From the NCBI RefSeq assembly GCF_025398315.1, contig NZ_JAODOQ010000001.1, positions 1,674,001 through 1,738,000 on the forward strand: 64,000 nt of DNA, in the 5' to 3' direction. The notes under the pieces were generated by a model. It had not been told where the DNA came from and did no database searches. It saw nothing but the letters and a program-made list of their open reading frames with translations. Shown here piece by piece: positions 61,012-64,000 of this stretch. Every line of letters starts with the position of its first letter. Within the stretch, counting starts at the first letter, position 1. Source of the DNA: Shewanella phaeophyticola (GTDB lineage Bacteria > Pseudomonadota > Gammaproteobacteria > Enterobacterales > Shewanellaceae). The translations under genes and the position numbers were made by a program.

Positions 61012-62880
61012 TTATCCTCGGCGTTGTTTGAGATACAGACCACCAATGGCAATATTAACCCCATCTAGATCCAATAGTGGATTGAGTTGCAACGGATAGT
61101 TTTTACCAATGCGTAAATGTACTCGTTCAGCAAGTACCGGGTTTGCAAAGTCACTACCGGCGACTACCAGTTGTTTAATGCCCACATTTTGATCCACATG
61201 CTCAACCCAATGACTGAGGTAATCGGCAAACGAGTCATGAAACGCAAAAGCAAGTTTTGCTAAGTTGACATCGCCCGCCAGTTTAAAGCTCATAAGCGAG
61301 CCTAATGTTCTGCACCAGTTGAGGCTGCGATAGCCAGTGCCTTTGGTGAGCGGAAAATCAATTCTGGGTGCATTATTGTCTTGATATGACATTGCTAACG
61401 CGATAAATCGGTCTGCCAACTCTGTCACACTTACCGGCTTACCATGATGGCTATTGATTTGGCCTGCACCAATAATGGCCGCTGCCACAGCCATTAATTG
61501 CGTTAATGCGCTGTCTTTATCCGATAAATGCAAATCCAGTAGTTGGTTATATTCAGCCGGATGTAATTGTTTAAATTTATCGAATAAGTTTTTTTGAGGC
61601 GAATCTAACAAGCTATGGCACACCTCATACCCGCTGTTGGGTAACGTAGGCAGTTGAAAAAATAACCCTGCATCACTTTGGCTATCAACCGTAACAATTT
61701 GGCTGGCATGGTGCCGACCAAAATACAATACAGCGGCATTTTTGACATACTGTGTCTTGTTATGATGTTCATGGTCATTGTGGCGTAATAACCCTGCCGA
61801 CAATGCACATAAACTGTAATTGATGTGAGTCGCGTTGTCGGGGGCAGCTGATTGAGCTTTTGGCTCATGCAACGATACAACCTGCCATTGCAGTTGATCT
61901 GCGGTGCTTTTTGCTAAAAACTTATGTTGATCCGTTTGATATTGGTATTCATCGTGCAAACAGGTGAGGTTGCTTGGCAACGCCATTTTTCCAGACTGTA
62001 GCTCGGATGTGGGTATCCAATATTGCGCCACCCCAGCCAACCTTAATGGTGGGTCGATATGTGGATTAACCGTGTTTAATTGGTTTACATATACCCAATG
62101 AATACCTTTTTGACGCAGCATTTCGCACAAAATGACTAACAACCGGTTTTCAGCAAACTGAATATCGTATAACGGGGCGTGCAAAACAGGATGGTCGCTA
62201 CACGGTCTGACCCTTAATAACGGTTTTTCAATGCTCGACAAAGCTAAGACTTGGCTGTCAGAGATACAAAATTGGCTATTGAGCGAATTAGGATTACAAA
62301 TTAACACTCTCGGTTGTTGATAATCAGCCAAACTGACTTTACTGCTCGATAAGCTTAATTGCAGCCCAAGCATGGGTAACACAAGTTCCTTGCTGGCTAA
62401 CAAACTGTTTGCCATGGCGCTAATGTCAGTTTTAGTGAGCGATTTGAGTTCACGGCTGAGTTTATAGTGGCCTTTGCAGTGCTCACAGGCCAAATTAATG
62501 TCGCCAAAAAGTGGGTGTTGATTATCACCAAATTGCGGCTGACAATGCTGACAAAAATACAAAGGCAACCCTTTATGATGCTTTACAATAAAGGCATTTG
62601 TTGATCCCGCCTTGGCATCAATACGTTTAATTTCGGTATGTTGTAGCCACACAGACAGTAAAAAATCGGCAGCAATGTCGTCTGCTAACTGCTCTAATTC
62701 AGCCTGAGGCGCACTGGCTTCTATAAAATAACAAATTGCGCCGGTGTCGGCATTTTGCTCACGGCCTATGCTGATATTAAGTTTATCTAAGTGTAAGTAT
62801 TGATTGCATAAATGTGCATATAGCGGCACAGGTTTTTGGCAAACAAAATTAAAACGAATGGTGTGGTTACGCGTCGGCAT
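61012..62880 (-). CDS. HypF-like divergent hydrogenase accessory protein
   Basis: 622 residues from the ATG at 62880, chosen for GAGG five bases upstream; 62901 is an earlier start. It ends 47 bases before hypF. Residues ~110-150 contain two CxxC/CxxC zinc-like pairs (CQHC and CEHC, separated by about 18). The last ~170 residues resemble the Kae1-like end of HypF: SVTELADRFIALAMSYQ, RTLGSLMSFKLAG, LVVAGSDFANPVLAERV and DLDGVNIAIGGLYLKQ. The HypF residues I would expect (HHYAH, GFDGTG, NDGGIALGQ) are missing or altered, so catalysis is doubtful. I do not recognise the full-length family; a HypF paralogue used for a scaffold or regulatory role is an inference. Confidence 0.7.
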   Translation of the reverse strand: MPTRNHTIRFNFVCQKPVPLYAHLCNQYLHLDKLNISIGREQNADTGAICYFIEASAPQAELEQLADDIAADFLLSVWLQHTEIKRIDAKAGSTNAFIVKHHKGLPLYFCQHCQPQFGDNQHPLFGDINLACEHCKGHYKLSRELKSLTKTDISAMANSLLASKELVLPMLGLQLSLSSSKVSLADYQQPRVLICNPNSLNSQFCISDSQVLALSSIEKPLLRVRPCSDHPVLHAPLYDIQFAENRLLVILCEMLRQKGIHWVYVNQLNTVNPHIDPPLRLAGVAQYWIPTSELQSGKMALPSNLTCLHDEYQYQTDQHKFLAKSTADQLQWQVVSLHEPKAQSAAPDNATHINYSLCALSAGLLRHNDHEHHNKTQYVKNAAVLYFGRHHASQIVTVDSQSDAGLFFQLPTLPNSGYEVCHSLLDSPQKNLFDKFKQLHPAEYNQLLDLHLSDKDSALTQLMAVAAAIIGAGQINSHHGKPVSVTELADRFIALAMSYQDNNAPRIDFPLTKGTGYRSLNWCRTLGSLMSFKLAGDVNLAKLAFAFHDSFADYLSHWVEHVDQNVGIKQLVVAGSDFANPVLAERVHLRIGKNYPLQLNPLLDLDGVNIAIGGLYLKQRRG

Positions 62881-63424
62881 AGCAACCTCGCTTATAGGCA
62901 TCTGGGATCACCTGTTCGATAGTTAAATCGGCCTTGCATTGGTAAGTAAAGCCAAGCGTTGCTAAATGTGCAAGTAGGTAGCCTTTTCCATTGTGGGAAT
63001 AGCCTGTAACAGGTGAGGGGTTAAGCCTAACGTCATGGGTTCAATTACCGTGGGAGTGACGCCTAAAACAAAGGTGTGTGGCCTGTCGCCAACCATGTCC
63101 ATCATGTTTAGGGTTTGTAGCATTTCAACCTCGTGGGCACTGCCTTGCCAGTCAATTTCAGCAGGAGCATGGTCAAAATCAAAAAAGTACACTTCACCCT
63201 ACCTCTACATCCACGCTATTGACCGTGTCGACTACGATTAAATGATCATACTGACAAATGATGGGGATCAACCCCTGAGCCAAGGTACCGCCATCAATAA
63301 TATCGAGTTGATATTGCGAGTGGTTAAATTGATATTTATCATTGATATAATTGACAAAATGTACGCCGACTCCTTCGTCGGCGTACAATACATTGCCTAT
63401 ACCTAACAGCAATATTTTTTTCAC
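62867..63424 (-). CDS. hyaD: Hydrogenase maturation protease (frameshifted)
   Basis: Endopeptidase that clips the C-terminus of the NiFe hydrogenase large subunit after nickel is in. Start ATG 63424 with KKILLLGIGNVLYADEGVGVH (nickel-sensing Glu) and IVVDTVNSVDVEV. The frame then changes near 63192 to VYFFDFDHAPAEIDWQGSAHEVEM, with the metal histidine in SAHEVEM. A second change near 62985 leads to LAHLATLGFTYQCKADLTIE and a stop at 62867. The composite is 185 residues, normal for the family. Overlaps the start of the HypF-like gene. Confidence 0.92.
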
Positions 63425-63429
63425 GCTAA

Positions 63430-64000
63430 TTAGTGATCCTTATGGTAGTCGTAACCTGAAACAATGGAGTCGACAGAGTTATGTTTAAAGCGAATGCCAG
63501 ACCACACCGCCATATACACATGGATCACCACAAAGATGATAAATGCCCAGGTTAAATAGTGATGAAAAATCCGCAGATTTGCTAAGCCGCCACAAAGCGC
63601 CGTAAACCAGGCGGCCATATCACCTAATAAACCACCAATACCTAAGTGATACACATTGGCATAAAGCGCCAAACCGGTAATACAAATGATTAATGCCACA
63701 AATGAAATCGCCACATAAGTCATAAACTGTAACCAGTCCATACACCCCAGATTTGTGTAAATTGCCCATCCAGAAGTACGATTTAAGCTGCACTATCCAG
63801 CTGTTAATACTCATAACATCTTTAAATGATTTTCTTTCAATGTCATTACGACTAAAGAAAAACAAATAAAACCGCACTAAGGTGATACTCGTGAGTAAAA
63901 ATCCGAACACAATGTGAGCAAAGCGGATCCAACCTTGCACTAACACGTCTGAGCTTTCAGGTGCCACTAAAAATGGCCACGAGATATAAAACCCGGTGAT
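63430..64000 (-). CDS. hyaC: NiFe hydrogenase b-type cytochrome subunit (partial, frameshifted)
   Basis: Membrane anchor of the uptake hydrogenase, passing electrons to quinone. It is truncated by the window edge. Readable membrane parts are IRFAHIVFGFLLTSITLVRF, TYVAISFVALIICITGLALY and IFHHYLTWAFIIFVVIHVYM with haem-ligand histidines. Two frames (63967-63740 and 63741-63430) join near 63740-63750 around SYFWMGNLHKSGVYG. It starts the visible part of the operon; the hydrogenase structural subunits should lie beyond 64000. Confidence 0.92.

Overview
The window looks like chromosomal DNA of a gammaproteobacterium of the genus Shewanella. This rests on recalled protein families and gene order, not a database search. 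Supporting evidence is the run rpsA-ihfB-lapA-lapB-pyrF, serC beside gyrA, nrdA-nrdB-yfaE near ubiG, two GAPDH genes flanking a DUF2989-type gene, the bkd operon followed by nadA, and a HyaCD-Hyp uptake hydrogenase maturation cluster. Base composition is moderate to AT-rich. A cold-water species of the S. frigidimarina type would fit, but the species is a guess.

Layout. 1-11.4 kb: end of a RecQ-type helicase, a broken ecotin gene, a GGDEF diguanylate cyclase, a badly frameshifted acyl-CoA synthetase/protein acetyltransferase (Pat/PatZ type), an RND efflux pair and a GNAT enzyme. 11.36-11.77 kb: a repeat element with inverted ends and three 47-bp tandem repeats. 11.9-23.8 kb: metabolism (trxB, msrA, astE, bkd operon, nadA, gapA, DUF2989 lipoprotein, long GAPDH). 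24-24.7 kb: a tRNA operon (Gly, Cys, Leu) whose leader carries two 81-bp tandem copies of the 5' part of the tRNA-Gly. 24.8-27.9 kb: small unknowns, a repeat-rich stretch and a RIO-type kinase. 28-32.2 kb: yfaE, nrdB, nrdA with an upstream region carrying NrdR-like and DnaA-like boxes. 32.4-38.3 kb: gph, ubiG, gyrA, serC. 38.4-41.9 kb: an unfamiliar three-gene redox operon (membrane flavocytochrome, ferredoxin, Tat flavoprotein). 41.9-54.6 kb: aromatic aminotransferase, aroA, cmk, rpsA, ihfB, lapAB, pyrF, a dienoyl-CoA-reductase-like SDR, a DUF2058 protein, an unknown protein and an acyl-CoA dehydrogenase. 54.7-64 kb: the hydrogenase cluster on the minus strand: hyaC, hyaD, a HypF-like gene, hypF, hypB, hypC, hypD, hypE, hypA and a 54-residue His-containing membrane peptide.

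Many genes are interrupted by single-base frameshifts, including essential ones (rpsA, nrdA, trxB). Conserved residues continue in another frame directly after each break. The simplest reading is consensus sequence error rather than gene decay, so such genes are annotated over their full extent with the breaks noted.

The most interesting points are the divergent HypF-like protein in the hydrogenase operon, the small peptide at that operon's end, the ferric-reductase-like/ferredoxin/Tat-flavoprotein operon, and the tRNA-Gly half repeats in a tRNA operon leader.
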